Of a stretch of DNA of 33,589 nt, positions 1-9,810 are shown in pieces. Made by a program: the position numbers and the translations under genes. A model generated the notes under the pieces. That model made no database searches. It had not been told where the DNA came from and was given only the letters and a program-made list of their open reading frames with translations. The DNA comes from Chitinophagaceae bacterium (GTDB taxonomy: Bacteria; Bacteroidota; Bacteroidia; Chitinophagales; Chitinophagaceae). The stretch lies in NCBI GenBank assembly GCA_022841365.1, contig JALHRP010000018.1, forward strand, positions 26,785 to 60,373, given 5' to 3'. Numbering within the stretch: position 1 is the first letter of the stretch; every line of letters begins with the position of its first letter.

Positions 1-1099
1 AAAAATCAATGGTAAACTTATAGCTTCCGCTTACTGCAGGTGCTGGAAAATCTGCACCTTCTGCTTTAAACGTTCCTGATTTATTATCAGGTGCTGCTAC
101 ATCTGCTCCAAACTTTTGTCCCCAGCTTCCGTTAACCGGCAAAATCAAATAAGCCTGTCCCGATGTAAAGTTCAGCGTTACATCCCACTGCACGGCATTG
201 CGTCGTGTGAGCTGTTGCGATGGAACAGGAACAGGATTGTTCCAGCCACCGGGTGTTGCTCCACCTACGATAAATAAATTAGTGGGCAACCCATGCTGCA
301 GATTAATGGGCTGCAGATTGTACATGCCTTTCTGGAAATCAATCGTCATTTTATAATAACCACTTGCAGCAGGCGCAGAAATATCGGCACCCTCTGCTTT
401 AAAGGTTCCTGATAAGTTATCATTGGCTGCTACATCAGCACCATATTTACCCCATGAACCATTCTCAGGCAGTAATAAATATTTTTCGCCGGCTGTTAAC
501 AGAAACACACCGCCAAAAGTTGTTTCATCAATCCTTGCCAGCTCTTGCGATGGAACAGGTACGGGGTTGTTCCAGCCGCCTTGTGTTGCGCCACCCACAA
601 TAAATAATTTACCTGTTACAGGCAATGCAACTTTCGGAGGAATTTTATAAGGTGTTGCACGAATGCGCAGAATGTTCGATGCAATTTTTTCGTTGTTGTT
701 ACCGTAAGAAGAAGTAACACGTACATCTACATCGTATGCTTTATTAAATTCAAAACCCCATGCAAGCATAATAGCGTTGAACTCTTTTGCTACAATAGAG
801 TCGGTTAATTTTCCTGTAACAGTACGTGTGTATGCTTTGGAGAAATTGCGACCGCTTGAATCAATTTCAATCACAAATTTATACATGCCCGGAGACTGTG
901 CATGTTTGGGATCGGTCCAGTTGAGGATCAAAGAATATTTGTTTGAGTCGGCAGGTGACGGAGCAACAGTTGTGGATGCTGCGGTTAACACCGGAGCAAC
1001 TCCATTACCATATACCGGAAGGTCGGGTGCTTTTTCGCATGCTGTAAATGCAAAAACAAGTAACAGCATGGATAAACAGAGTTGATTGAATATTTTCAT
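1..1099 (-). CDS. SusE/SusF-like outer-membrane glucan-binding lipoprotein (partial, C-terminus beyond window)
   Basis: The reading frame is open from an ATG at 1097-1099 to the left edge, about 366 codons, so the C-terminus is missing. The start MKIFNQLCLSM leads into a hydrophobic stretch ending in the lipobox FTAC (Cys21), so this is a lipoprotein, probably surface exposed. Residues about 22-155 resemble the N-terminal SusE-type domain (LILNWTDP, then a strand-rich region). Two closely similar modules follow, each beginning LFIVGGAT and GGWNNPVPVPS, at about residues 160-270 and from about 270 to the edge. They resemble the starch-binding modules of SusE/SusF and lie 330 nt apart. The gene starts 11 nt after the SusE gene stops and is the last visible gene of the minus-strand Sus operon. 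Its role, holding alpha-glucan at the cell surface, is inferred from family and position. Whether it is closer to SusE or SusF cannot be decided here. Confidence 0.85.
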   Translation of the reverse strand, partial: MKIFNQLCLSMLLLVFAFTACEKAPDLPVYGNGVAPVLTAASTTVAPSPADSNKYSLILNWTDPKHAQSPGMYKFVIEIDSSGRNFSKAYTRTVTGKLTDSIVAKEFNAIMLAWGFEFNKAYDVDVRVTSSYGNNNEKIASNILRIRATPYKIPPKVALPVTGKLFIVGGATQGGWNNPVPVPSQELARIDETTFGGVFLLTAGEKYLLLPENGSWGKYGADVAANDNLSGTFKAEGADISAPAASGYYKMTIDFQKGMYNLQPINLQHGLPTNLFIVGGATPGGWNNPVPVPSQQLTRRNAVQWDVTLNFTSGQAYLILPVNGSWGQKFGADVAAPDNKSGTFKAEGADFPAPAVSGSYKFTIDF

Positions 1100-1110
1100 T
1101 TGAATTTGTT

Positions 1111-1953
1111 TTACTGTTTTACAACATTGAAAAGTCCTAACTGAAAATCAACAGTTATTTTATATGTACCTGCTGTTGGCGGGCCGGGGAATGCAGGATC
1201 AGCATCTCTCTTTTCAAACTCACCACCCTGCCAGGTGCCACCGGTAAGCATGTGGTATTGTGTACCCCAGTTACCTTGCGCCTGAATAAGTTTATATGCA
1301 CCGCCACCAGGCATGTTTACAGTAAGCTCATACAAAGTAGTTGAACGTCTGGTGAACCTTTGATTTACATCAAACGGACCGGGTAATGGATTTTGCCAGG
1401 ATGATGCAAAGGCATCACCGGTTGCCCACAATGTACCTGCATCGGGAACAGGAACTTTTGGAGGAGGAGGAAACGGACTGGCTGTAAATGTTATGATGTT
1501 TGATGTAAGTTTTGCCGCATCAGTTCCAATACCGAGACTCGATGAAATACGCACCTGTAAGGTATAGGTACGTCTCGGATCTAACTGCAAACGCATGGTA
1601 TTACCAAGGATGGCATTGAGTTCGCCAACAGTATATGTTTTTGATAAATCAGTTGCAAAAACGGTGGTATACTTTTTACTGCTGCTGAAGTTGGCACCAA
1701 GAGTATCCATTTCCAGTGTATACTTTACATCGTGTGAACTGAGTCCGGTAGTAAAGCGATAGTTGGGATTGGTCCACGAAAGACGAAGCGCCACATTGCT
1801 TTCTTCACCTGCCTCCAGACGAACAGCTGCAGTGCTGGCTGTTAATGCAGGTGCAGTGCCGCCCTCGTAAGAAATTTTGTTTTCAACTTTTTCACAGGCA
1901 AAGAAAGAGATCATTGCGAGTAAAAGTGAAAACCGATTCATGTATGATTTCAT
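1111..1953 (-). CDS. SusE-like outer-membrane lipoprotein
   Basis: A 280-residue protein with ATG at 1951-1953; an in-frame ATG four codons later is an equally plausible start. A short hydrophobic leader ends in the lipobox FFAC (Cys20), giving a lipidated N-terminus. The N-terminal half has the SusE-domain pattern, with LRLSWTNPNYRF near residue 57 and VKYTLEMDTLG after it. The C-terminal part, from about residue 175 (LWATGDAFASSWQNPLPGP), is a single binding module related to the duplicated modules of the next gene. It lies between SusD (21 nt upstream) and the second binding lipoprotein (11 nt downstream), so one transcript is expected. The role inferred from the family is surface binding of starch or maltodextrin beside SusC/SusD. 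Confidence 0.85.
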   Translation of the reverse strand: MKSYMNRFSLLLAMISFFACEKVENKISYEGGTAPALTASTAAVRLEAGEESNVALRLSWTNPNYRFTTGLSSHDVKYTLEMDTLGANFSSSKKYTTVFATDLSKTYTVGELNAILGNTMRLQLDPRRTYTLQVRISSSLGIGTDAAKLTSNIITFTASPFPPPPKVPVPDAGTLWATGDAFASSWQNPLPGPFDVNQRFTRRSTTLYELTVNMPGGGAYKLIQAQGNWGTQYHMLTGGTWQGGEFEKRDADPAFPGPPTAGTYKITVDFQLGLFNVVKQ

Positions 1954-1974
1954 GTCTTGTAATTTTAAAATGAA

Positions 1975-3555
1975 TTAATACCCCAGGTTTTGTTTCAGAT
2001 TGGGATTCGCTGCAATTTCAGAATCAGGGATCGGATATATTTTTCTTGTTGCTGCTACACCTGTTCCGTTTTTAACACCGCCTTTCCATGGCCATAAATA
2101 AGTGCCTTCTGTAAAACGGTCGAAACGGATCAGATCTGTACGGCGAAAACCTTCCCAATGCAATTCTCTTGCACGCTCATCCAAAACATAGTTGAGTGTA
2201 TAAGAACCAATAGGTGGTGCAGTTACCTGTGCTCTTGTACGCAGTGCATTTAAATAAATCAATGCCTGTGCTTCAGAACCACCGGTACCGCCACGTTTTA
2301 CTGCTTCTGCATAAATCAAATACATTTCTGCTAAACGGAACAATGGAAAATCAATGTCTGCAAATGTTTTATCGGGATCCTGACCAAAACCGCCGCTACG
2401 TGTACGGTTGCGGTATTTAATCACTGCAAGACCGTCTTTAAACTCAGAAATATTATTGATCTCAATATTCTGTGTCCCCAATGCAAACTGTGCACGCTTG
2501 TCGCCATTACCATTTACATCAGGAAACAGATCGGGTAAATTTCTGGTTGCACGGATACCACCCCATCCACCAAGACCTGAAACAGTTCTGTCCATATCGG
2601 CACCAACGGAAGCGTTTACAAGAAAGGTTGTTCCGCCAAAATTTTTAGAGCGGATGCCATCATAGTTTAAGGTGAGAATAAATTCGGGATTGTTTACATT
2701 ATTATCAGCTAATCCCAGCCAGGTATAATTGCTGAGCAAACCATAACCTGCATCAATCACTTTTTTAGAGTACGTAACAGCATCTGTATTTTTATCTGCA
2801 CCTGTGTACACTTTTGCATTGATGTACAAACGTGCCAGTAACGCCCATGCTGCTGCTTTATCTGCACGACCATATTCGCCTGCACGTGCATTGGATAAAT
2901 CGCCGTCAATTGCTTTGAGTTCTGATTCAATATATGCAAACAGTTCAGTGCGGTTTGTTTGCGGTGGATTGAATTTACCAATGGGATCGTTCTCTGTAGT
3001 AAAGCCGGGGTTTGCATATAAATCTAATAATACCCAATTAGCAAATGCACGGATAAACCTTGCTTCTGCACGCATTTTTTTAATGTTGTCTGCTGCTGCA
3101 CCGGTTATACCACGGCCCGATAATTTATCGGCTGTACTTTCTCTGATGAATTCGTTACACAATGTAACAATGTAAGTACAGCGGTAGTACAATCCTTTTA
3201 ACATGGGGTTGCTCGAGCTCCAGTTCATGTTGTGGAAATCCTGGATACCGGGATCGTTCCATGCTACAACGGCTTCATCGGTACTTAACTCCTGTGCTTT
3301 CCAGAACAAACGGAGAAAATCAGAAGTACCTTCATCAATACCTGCCACATCACCATTACCTGCAGGTCCCTGGTTACCGGTTAATGCTACACTGCCATAC
3401 ACTTTGGCCAGTACCTGTAAATAACCACCTTCAGAATTGTATACATTTTCAGAAGACAATGTATTGGGTGGTTGTCTGTCGAGTTGTTTATGACAACCGG
3501 TTATAACGGCCATCAGCAACAGCATGCTTGTTATATAGACTGAAATACGTTTCAT
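1975..3555 (-). CDS. SusD/RagB family nutrient-binding outer-membrane lipoprotein
   Basis: 526 residues, a normal SusD length. The signal peptide MKRISVYITSMLLLMAVITG is followed by Cys21 (ITGC lipobox). Family hallmarks are an N-terminal region with LDRQPPNTLSSENVY, a middle region with MRAEARFIRAFANWVLLDLY that matches the conserved SusD helix, and the C-terminal RARELHWEGFRRTDLIRFDRF, typical of SusD_RagB proteins. SusD forms the lid over the SusC barrel and captures the oligosaccharide. The gene starts 18 nt after SusC ends, so the two are co-transcribed. The glucan specificity is inferred from the adjacent GH13 enzyme and SusE-like proteins, not from SusD itself. Confidence 0.95.
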   Translation of the reverse strand: MKRISVYITSMLLLMAVITGCHKQLDRQPPNTLSSENVYNSEGGYLQVLAKVYGSVALTGNQGPAGNGDVAGIDEGTSDFLRLFWKAQELSTDEAVVAWNDPGIQDFHNMNWSSSNPMLKGLYYRCTYIVTLCNEFIRESTADKLSGRGITGAAADNIKKMRAEARFIRAFANWVLLDLYANPGFTTENDPIGKFNPPQTNRTELFAYIESELKAIDGDLSNARAGEYGRADKAAAWALLARLYINAKVYTGADKNTDAVTYSKKVIDAGYGLLSNYTWLGLADNNVNNPEFILTLNYDGIRSKNFGGTTFLVNASVGADMDRTVSGLGGWGGIRATRNLPDLFPDVNGNGDKRAQFALGTQNIEINNISEFKDGLAVIKYRNRTRSGGFGQDPDKTFADIDFPLFRLAEMYLIYAEAVKRGGTGGSEAQALIYLNALRTRAQVTAPPIGSYTLNYVLDERARELHWEGFRRTDLIRFDRFTEGTYLWPWKGGVKNGTGVAATRKIYPIPDSEIAANPNLKQNLGY

Positions 3556-3573
3556 ATTGCAGATATTTATTTT

Positions 3574-6543
3574 TTAGAAATCAAGATTTAAACCAAGTAC
3601 ATAAGTACGTGGCCGTGGATAAATGGTATTGTCAATACCTCCGGCAATTTCAGCATCTACACCGTTGTATTTTGAAATCACAAACACATTCTGGATGTTA
3701 GCGGTGATGCGTAACCGTACATTCTTTGCAATTTCACCTGCATCATATCCAAAATTGATATTGTCCATGCGCAGGAAAGAAGCATTCTGAACGTAGTAAT
3801 CGGAGAAGTACTGATTGTTTACAAAACCGGTGTTGAGATAATCTTTTGAACCGTTAGCTAAAAAGCCCAGCGGATTAATGATCTGGCGAAGTACACCCAT
3901 GTTGGAGTTTACATTGCTGTACACATAGTTGCCAATGCTGCCACGCATTACAAAACCTGCTGTAAATCTTTTCACAGATATGTTTGATGTAATACCTAAA
4001 AAGTATTTTGCTTCGGGCGACTGATAAATGTATAAGTCATTTTCGTTGATGATACCATCACGGTTTAAATCTTCGTACAAACCTTCAATGGGTTTATTGT
4101 TGCCATCGTAAATCTGTTTGTATACATAGAACGATGCAGGTCTTTCTCCAACAATATGACGCTGGATGGTATTACCTGTACCACCGCTGATGCCGCCCAC
4201 TTCAACTCCTTTAAAATTAGGATCGGCATTTACCAGCAGGTTGGTGATTTTTGGAACAACATAAGTAACGTTTACACCAAAATCCCATTCTACATTTCTG
4301 TTACGTACTGGCACTACATTTAATGTTACCTCAACACCTTTGCTTTCAATATTACCTACGTTGGTAAATAAACGGTTGGTAAAGTTTGAACCTGCCGGTA
4401 CAGGAACGGTGCTCAACAGATCTTCTGTTTTACGAATAAAACCTTCGAGGGTACCATTGATGCGGTTGTCTTTAAAACCAAAATCAATAGCGGCATTAAT
4501 ATTCGTTGTGGTTTCCCAGCGGAGATCTGCATCATAAGCACCCGGGCGCAACATGTTTACATACGAATTGCCGAATTGATATTGTGCCTGATTATTACTT
4601 AAACTATATACAGGAATGTACCCGTAAAACGGAATACCATCCTGCTGTCCTGTAACACCATAACCTGCACGCAGTTTCAGATTTGAAACCACATCAGATT
4701 CTTTCAGGAAATTTTCTTCGTTGATCTGCCATGCAAAAGCTGCAGATGGGAAAAAGCCCCAACGGTTTGCTTTATTAAATTTAGAAGTACCATCGGTACG
4801 TGCATTTAATGTAATGGTATACTTATTTGCAAGTGTGTACACTAAACGGCCGTAGTAAGAGATGAGTGTAAAACCGGGAGCCTGCGAAATAAATTCCTGC
4901 TGTGAACCCGGAACAGTATCACCATTAAAACGTCTGTCGGGATGATTGAAGCCGTAAAATTCAAAATCCTGGTAACCGGTACCAGCTGTAAAATCAATAC
5001 GGCTTTTGATGGCTTCCAGATTTTTGGTATAGTTGAGATAAAAGTCCATCAGCTTGTTGGTACGTTCCTGCTGATAAGGATTATTCACACCTTTACGACG
5101 GTAAGTATCTGCAGCACTGTCTGAAATAATATTGCGCCCTTGCCCTGTTGAAACATCATAACCCAGGTTAAGGTTTGCACGCAATCCTTTGATAAAAGGA
5201 ATCTGATAATCAAAAGCGATATTACCGATGCTGCGAAATACTTCACTGGTGTTTGATCTGTTATTCAATAAACCAACAGGGTTACGGTTCGATAACTGAG
5301 TGGGTAATCCATCGGGATCTGTCCACTCCCAGTAACCGCCATAACGCTGACTGTTGCTGTTAATAGGCTTGGTGGGATCAAATGTGATGGCGTTGCCTAT
5401 TGCACCTTCGTTTGCAAATTCGTTGGTGGTTCTTGAAATTTTTACATTTACATCCAGTTTCAATTTATTATTGAACATGCTTGGATTTAAGTTTAACGAT
5501 CCGGTTAAGCGTTTAAAGTTTCCGGTCTTTAAAATACCATCCTGATTTAAGTAACCGCCGGAAATACGGAACGGAAGTTTTCCATTACCTGCTGCACCGG
5601 TTGCACTTAAATTAAAATCCTGGGCAAATGCATTTTGAAAAATCTGATCCTGCCAGTTGGTACTTTCTTTACCAAGCAATGCTGCCTGCGATGGAGTACC
5701 TTTTGAATTTACAATAGCTCGTACTTCATCAGCAGTTAATACATCAACTAAATTATTGGCTGTTTGTACAAAGCCCTGTGCATTAAAGTTGAGTTTAATT
5801 TTTCCTCTCTTGCCTTTTTTAGTTGTAATAAGAATGACACCATTGGATGCACGTGAACCGTAGATAGCTGCGGCCGATGGATCTTTTAAGATGGTAAATG
5901 TTTCAATATCATTCGGGTTAATGAGGTTGAGCGGATTGGTTGCTCCTGCAATGCCACCATTATCAACCGGAACTCCATCAATTACAATCAACGGATCATT
6001 ACTTGCATTGAGTGACGCACCACCACGAATTCGGATACGGCTTCCGCTACCGGGAGCTCCACCGTTGGGTGTAATCTGTACACCTGCTACTTTACCGGCA
6101 ATTAACTGCTCCGGTGTTTGCAACGCACCTTTTACAAAGTCTTTAGAAGACACTGTTGCAACAGCACCTGTCAGGTCTCTCTTTCTTTGTGTACCATAAC
6201 CAACCACTACAACTTCGTTGAGGCTTCCTTGTGTGGATGTTAAGTTAACTGAAAGTTCGGCCTGTGCACCAACGGTTACTTCGGTAGTTCCAAAACCAAC
6301 AGATGAAATAACAAGCACAGCGTTGTTATTATCTACTGCAATCCGGAAATTTCCGTTTGCATCGGTTGTTGTACCACGGTTGGTTCCTTTAATTGTTACT
6401 GAGGCATTGGCTACGGGACTTCCGTCTTTACTGTCTGTTACTTTTCCCGTAACAGTTTTCCCCTGTGCAAAAACAGCATGTGCCGACACAAGAAGCACGA
6501 GCAGCAGAGCTGTTGCCCTTGCAAGCATTCGTTTGAAAATCAT
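3574..6543 (-). CDS. SusC/RagA family TonB-linked outer-membrane transporter
   Basis: 989 residues from the ATG at 6541-6543. A longer frame to 6621 begins with TTG and would bury the signal peptide, so I reject it. The chosen start gives MIFKRMLARATALLLVLLV and cleavage after AHAVFA. Domains in order are a carboxypeptidase-D-like domain (GKTVTGKVTDSKDGSPVANA, about residues 28-110), the SusC junction motif NEVVVVGYGTQRKRDLTGAV, the TonB plug (about 120-235, with TPEQLIAGKVAGVQI and SAAAIYGSRASNGVILITTKKG), and a 22-stranded barrel ending in the aromatic RPRTYVLGLNLDF. It imports oligosaccharides across the outer membrane using TonB energy, with SusD as partner. It follows the amylase gene after a 164-nt gap that contains its own -7 box. 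Confidence 0.95.
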   Translation of the reverse strand: MIFKRMLARATALLLVLLVSAHAVFAQGKTVTGKVTDSKDGSPVANASVTIKGTNRGTTTDANGNFRIAVDNNNAVLVISSVGFGTTEVTVGAQAELSVNLTSTQGSLNEVVVVGYGTQRKRDLTGAVATVSSKDFVKGALQTPEQLIAGKVAGVQITPNGGAPGSGSRIRIRGGASLNASNDPLIVIDGVPVDNGGIAGATNPLNLINPNDIETFTILKDPSAAAIYGSRASNGVILITTKKGKRGKIKLNFNAQGFVQTANNLVDVLTADEVRAIVNSKGTPSQAALLGKESTNWQDQIFQNAFAQDFNLSATGAAGNGKLPFRISGGYLNQDGILKTGNFKRLTGSLNLNPSMFNNKLKLDVNVKISRTTNEFANEGAIGNAITFDPTKPINSNSQRYGGYWEWTDPDGLPTQLSNRNPVGLLNNRSNTSEVFRSIGNIAFDYQIPFIKGLRANLNLGYDVSTGQGRNIISDSAADTYRRKGVNNPYQQERTNKLMDFYLNYTKNLEAIKSRIDFTAGTGYQDFEFYGFNHPDRRFNGDTVPGSQQEFISQAPGFTLISYYGRLVYTLANKYTITLNARTDGTSKFNKANRWGFFPSAAFAWQINEENFLKESDVVSNLKLRAGYGVTGQQDGIPFYGYIPVYSLSNNQAQYQFGNSYVNMLRPGAYDADLRWETTTNINAAIDFGFKDNRINGTLEGFIRKTEDLLSTVPVPAGSNFTNRLFTNVGNIESKGVEVTLNVVPVRNRNVEWDFGVNVTYVVPKITNLLVNADPNFKGVEVGGISGGTGNTIQRHIVGERPASFYVYKQIYDGNNKPIEGLYEDLNRDGIINENDLYIYQSPEAKYFLGITSNISVKRFTAGFVMRGSIGNYVYSNVNSNMGVLRQIINPLGFLANGSKDYLNTGFVNNQYFSDYYVQNASFLRMDNINFGYDAGEIAKNVRLRITANIQNVFVISKYNGVDAEIAGGIDNTIYPRPRTYVLGLNLDF

Positions 6544-6585
6544 AATCAATAGTTTAGGTTTTAACAATTCGCAATCTATAATGAA

Positions 6586-6593
6586 CAAAAGTA
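6586..6593 (-). promoter_or_regulatory. Bacteroidota -7 box upstream of susC
   Basis: On the minus strand the sequence reads TACTTTTG, an exact match to TAnnTTTG. It lies about 43 nt upstream of the chosen susC ATG. No clear TTTG -33 box is present at the usual distance, only a T-run, so the call rests on the -7 element alone. It would allow susCD-E expression independent of the upstream amylase gene. Confidence 0.45.
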
Positions 6594-6679
6594 TTTTTCT
6601 GTTTTTGCTGTAAAAACGCAAGTGCTTTTTTTATCAACTTTCAACAAAACAGAAAAGACTTTTATTTATACATCGTTTA

Positions 6680-6695
6680 TGTCTTTTTCAAGACA
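6680..6695 (-). terminator. Small GAAA-loop hairpin after the amylase gene
   Basis: Thirteen nucleotides after the amylase stop codon the minus strand reads TGTCTT-GAAA-AAGACA, a perfect 6-bp stem with a GNRA-type tetraloop. No T-run follows, so it is a weak terminator at best. It could instead be an RNA-processing or stability hairpin between the amylase and susC. Confidence 0.3.
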
Positions 6696-6707
6696 TTCAA
6701 TATTTGT

Positions 6708-9596
6708 TTACTGCTGCACTACCAGTTTTTCATAACGCACTATATTATCTACTCTCACCTGCAATACATATTGTCCGGCTTTTAATGCAGTTCCGTTTAC
6801 ATCATTTTTATTGAGTTCATACACCTGCAATCCTTTTAACTGGAAGCCCATATTTTTTGTTGCCAGCACCTGACCCTGGATATTCATTACACGCAGCGTT
6901 ACCTGTCCGCTCTTTGGTAACTCATATCGTACAAAAGATGTTTGCTGCACAGGATTGGGATACACACCGAGTTTAAACTCGTTGCTGTTTGCATTGACAT
7001 CACGTATGCTGGTAACAATACCTCCTGCAATATTCTGATTGAGAAATACTCTGAACTCACCCGGAGGCAATACCACATTAAAGGTTGCACCTGTTACACT
7101 GATGCTGCCACCTTGTGTATAGTTATACCATGTGCCGGTTGAAGGGAAAGTAACATTGGGCGATTGCTGAAACACATCAAAGTTGGCAACAATCACATAT
7201 TTTAAATCTGCATGATCAACTACAACAGTTTTTACAAGACTACTGCCGAGATTGGTACCGTTGGCAAGAATTGGAGTGCGGAAAGTAACGGGCTTTTGCT
7301 GACGAAGTTTCGCCATGGCCGCATAGGTTTCAAACAACCTGCGGCGGTTGAGTACCTGATAATAATCCCAACGAACGGGCTTAGGATTTGTACGTCCGCC
7401 ATTTGAATTAATTGAAAAATCATAACCTAACTCACCAAACTGCCAGATCATTTTAGGTCCCGGCAATCCCATGAGTATAGCTGCCATTGCTTCTGTTCTG
7501 CGCAGCGCTGTGTTGAGATCTCTCGGATTATGCACACCGGAGTTAGATGTATTGGTATTGCCATTGTTTTGTGTACTGTAAATCACACGCTCTTCATCAT
7601 GACTTTCGGCATATGTAATTAAACCCGGTTTATCTGTCATGTCACCCGCATTCCAGAAAGAACGGTTACGCCAGAATGCACGGTCAATATTTGATTCACT
7701 TGAAACGCCTTTCACATTACCTGTAAATTCAAAAGTCATTTTACCCCACAGCATCATTCCTCTTCTTGCCAGTTCAGCTTCTTCCTGATCACTTCCTAAA
7801 TGTTCAAGAATACAATAAGAACCTGCAGATACTACCTGCATACTGTCGTAATAACGTTGCCAGATATTTACACGGTCCTGATTATATGCATCCCAGCAAG
7901 CCTGGTTACCGATACAGTTTTGATTGGTAAATCCTTTGCTGAGATCCCAACGGAAACCATCAATCCTGTATTCAGTGAGCCAATGACGGATAAACCGGGA
8001 TACATGATATTTTGTTGCTTCTGTATTGTGATTGAAATCGTAGAACACACCAAAAGGGTGTTGATCTGTTTCATAGAAGTAGGGGTTGTTTGCTGCAGGC
8101 CTGTTCAATGCTTTGTTCCACCACATCCACACTAACGGTGACGGTTGATCGGCCTGGTTAAAAGCAACATCCTGTATAACCGCAATACCCATGTTATGGG
8201 CCTGATCAATCATGGCCTTTAATGCATTCTTTGTTCCGTATGCTTTATCAGGGGCCATGTAATAAAGTGGATTATATCCCCAACTGTTATTTCCGCTAAA
8301 CTCATTAAACGGCATAATCTTAATGGCATTAAAGCCAAGCGTTTTAATGTAGTTGAGTGTATCTTTTAACGTTTGCCAGTTTTGTGCTTCTGTAAAATCA
8401 CGCATCAGCAACTCATAAATCATCAAATCTTTTTTATCAGGACGTACATAGCTGTTGCTGGTCCAGTTGTACGGCGTTTCACCGGGAGTGATTACACCCA
8501 CAAAACCACCACTGGTTTTTCCTGCAGGATATGCAGGTCTGTTGGGGAAGGTAGATGCAGAAATGAACTGATCATTCGAGGGATCCAGCAGCAGTTCGCT
8601 GTATGGGTCTGCCACACGAATACTGTCATCAACAATATATTGATAACGGTAACTGTTACCTGCAGTTAAGCCTGTTATTCTTGTCCAGAAATAATCACCA
8701 TCTTTTTGTAACAGTCCGGAACAAGTTTGTGTCCAGTTATTAAAATCACCAATGATGGATACACGATTCTTAAATGGTGCATATAAAATAAAGACAGCTT
8801 CTGTATTATTATTTTCAAACGTAATACCGTCTTTTCTGCCGGCTGGTCTTGCACCTGTTGGGTACGTAACAGGTGGAATAAAAAAGTTGATGGTATCCCG
8901 GATGATATTTCCATTGTCGTTTGCTTCAATGGTTAACTGATGCTCACAGGTTGTTGTAACGTTGGCCGTTCCGCTTGCTGTTTGCGCAGCTGTTGCAGAA
9001 CCTATCTGAGTGCCGTTATAACGGATAATGATGTTTGCGTTTTTACTTGCAACTGCTGTTACAGGAATGTTTGCAGGTACCGATACATTGATAGGCTCAG
9101 GTATCATATTGTATGTTGGCTGCAAAGGCGGTAATGTAAACCGAACTGCAAATGCACCTGCAGCATATACCGGCAGATACATATCGCTGCCATCTATGTT
9201 TCTTTGTACCAAAGTGCCGGCTGCATTTCTGAAAAGAATATTTACACGCAGAATGGTTTCACCCGGCGGTACGTTAAAGAAGGTTCTGATATTATTAATC
9301 GTGTAGGTCCATTTATTTGTGCCTGCACTCACAGCCTGTGCTGCGGGATTAGATGTAGCCCATGCAAAAGGAACATATTTCCAATCTGATGGTCCTGTGC
9401 TGAGGTTGGTGATTACACCCACATGCACATACACGGGTCCGGCAAAACCGAGCAAACCTTTGTTGCCCTTATCTGCATCCATTGTAATAACGAGGTTGCT
9501 GTTATCTAATGGAAAATCGGGTGTAAACGTTAATAATTGTGCGTTAGTAAACGTTAAAGAACACAACAGAATGAAACTGAGTAAACTTTTTTTCAT
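6708..9596 (-). CDS. Secreted GH13 alpha-amylase family enzyme with type IX sorting domain
   Basis: 962 residues from the ATG at 9594-9596; two codons upstream is only a TTG. The signal peptide is MKKSLLSFILLCSLTFTNA. It is followed by an N-terminal beta domain (about 20-150), a linker domain, a CBM48-like domain (FILYAPFKNRVSIIGDFNNW, about 260-345) and the GH13 barrel from about residue 389 (DLMIYELLMRDF). Catalytic residues are visible: Asp551 in GFRWDLSKG (nucleophile), Glu598 in ILEHLGSD (acid/base) and Asp667 in ESHDEER. Region I is DVAFNQ, with Gln where many GH13 enzymes have His. The last 80 residues (YPNPVQQTSFVRYELP to the end) form a type A T9SS sorting domain, so the enzyme is exported and probably surface anchored. 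It heads the Sus operon. Exact specificity (amylase, neopullulanase or pullulanase) is not decided. Confidence 0.9.
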   Translation of the reverse strand: MKKSLLSFILLCSLTFTNAQLLTFTPDFPLDNSNLVITMDADKGNKGLLGFAGPVYVHVGVITNLSTGPSDWKYVPFAWATSNPAAQAVSAGTNKWTYTINNIRTFFNVPPGETILRVNILFRNAAGTLVQRNIDGSDMYLPVYAAGAFAVRFTLPPLQPTYNMIPEPINVSVPANIPVTAVASKNANIIIRYNGTQIGSATAAQTASGTANVTTTCEHQLTIEANDNGNIIRDTINFFIPPVTYPTGARPAGRKDGITFENNNTEAVFILYAPFKNRVSIIGDFNNWTQTCSGLLQKDGDYFWTRITGLTAGNSYRYQYIVDDSIRVADPYSELLLDPSNDQFISASTFPNRPAYPAGKTSGGFVGVITPGETPYNWTSNSYVRPDKKDLMIYELLMRDFTEAQNWQTLKDTLNYIKTLGFNAIKIMPFNEFSGNNSWGYNPLYYMAPDKAYGTKNALKAMIDQAHNMGIAVIQDVAFNQADQPSPLVWMWWNKALNRPAANNPYFYETDQHPFGVFYDFNHNTEATKYHVSRFIRHWLTEYRIDGFRWDLSKGFTNQNCIGNQACWDAYNQDRVNIWQRYYDSMQVVSAGSYCILEHLGSDQEEAELARRGMMLWGKMTFEFTGNVKGVSSESNIDRAFWRNRSFWNAGDMTDKPGLITYAESHDEERVIYSTQNNGNTNTSNSGVHNPRDLNTALRRTEAMAAILMGLPGPKMIWQFGELGYDFSINSNGGRTNPKPVRWDYYQVLNRRRLFETYAAMAKLRQQKPVTFRTPILANGTNLGSSLVKTVVVDHADLKYVIVANFDVFQQSPNVTFPSTGTWYNYTQGGSISVTGATFNVVLPPGEFRVFLNQNIAGGIVTSIRDVNANSNEFKLGVYPNPVQQTSFVRYELPKSGQVTLRVMNIQGQVLATKNMGFQLKGLQVYELNKNDVNGTALKAGQYVLQVRVDNIVRYEKLVVQQ

Positions 9597-9753
9597 ATGC
9601 AATCGTTTGCGCTTCCGGTGAAAATAAAAATGAACTGTTGTTTGAATTAACCCCTGTTATGATTGCAAGTTGTAAGCATGATCGTTCATAATTCGTTTAC
9701 CTGTCATTGAAGTGCTCCATTCATCAGTCGCCGCAATCAAAAAAGCCCTACAA

Positions 9754-9781
9754 AATTAGAGCTTGGGGAAGGGCTCTAATT
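9754..9781. promoter_or_regulatory. Hairpin in the amylase/AraC divergent region
   Basis: A perfect 9-bp inverted repeat (AATTAGAGC and GCTCTAATT) flanks a 10-nt loop, TTGGGGAAGG. Just upstream, AGCCCT at 9744-9749 can pair with part of the right arm as an alternative; on the minus strand that pairing is followed by a T-run. It lies between the divergent amylase and araC starts. No function is assigned. Confidence 0.35.
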
Positions 9782-9810
9782 GAACTAAAATTCCAATTTC
9801 TGACACTATA

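Noticed and set aside
6218-6613. A 131-codon plus-strand frame opposite the susC start, and other long frames opposite susC and the amylase
   Set aside because: They are antisense to well-supported genes, have no family motifs, and their length is a by-product of the codon use of the real gene.
6544-6621. TTG-initiated N-terminal extension of SusC
   Set aside because: It would place 26 residues before the signal peptide and would cover the -7 promoter box.
8150-8170. Gln in GH13 region I (DVAFNQ) as evidence of a dead enzyme
   Set aside because: The nucleophile, acid/base and third Asp are all present, and Gln at this position is, to my knowledge, found in active Bacteroidota GH13 relatives.
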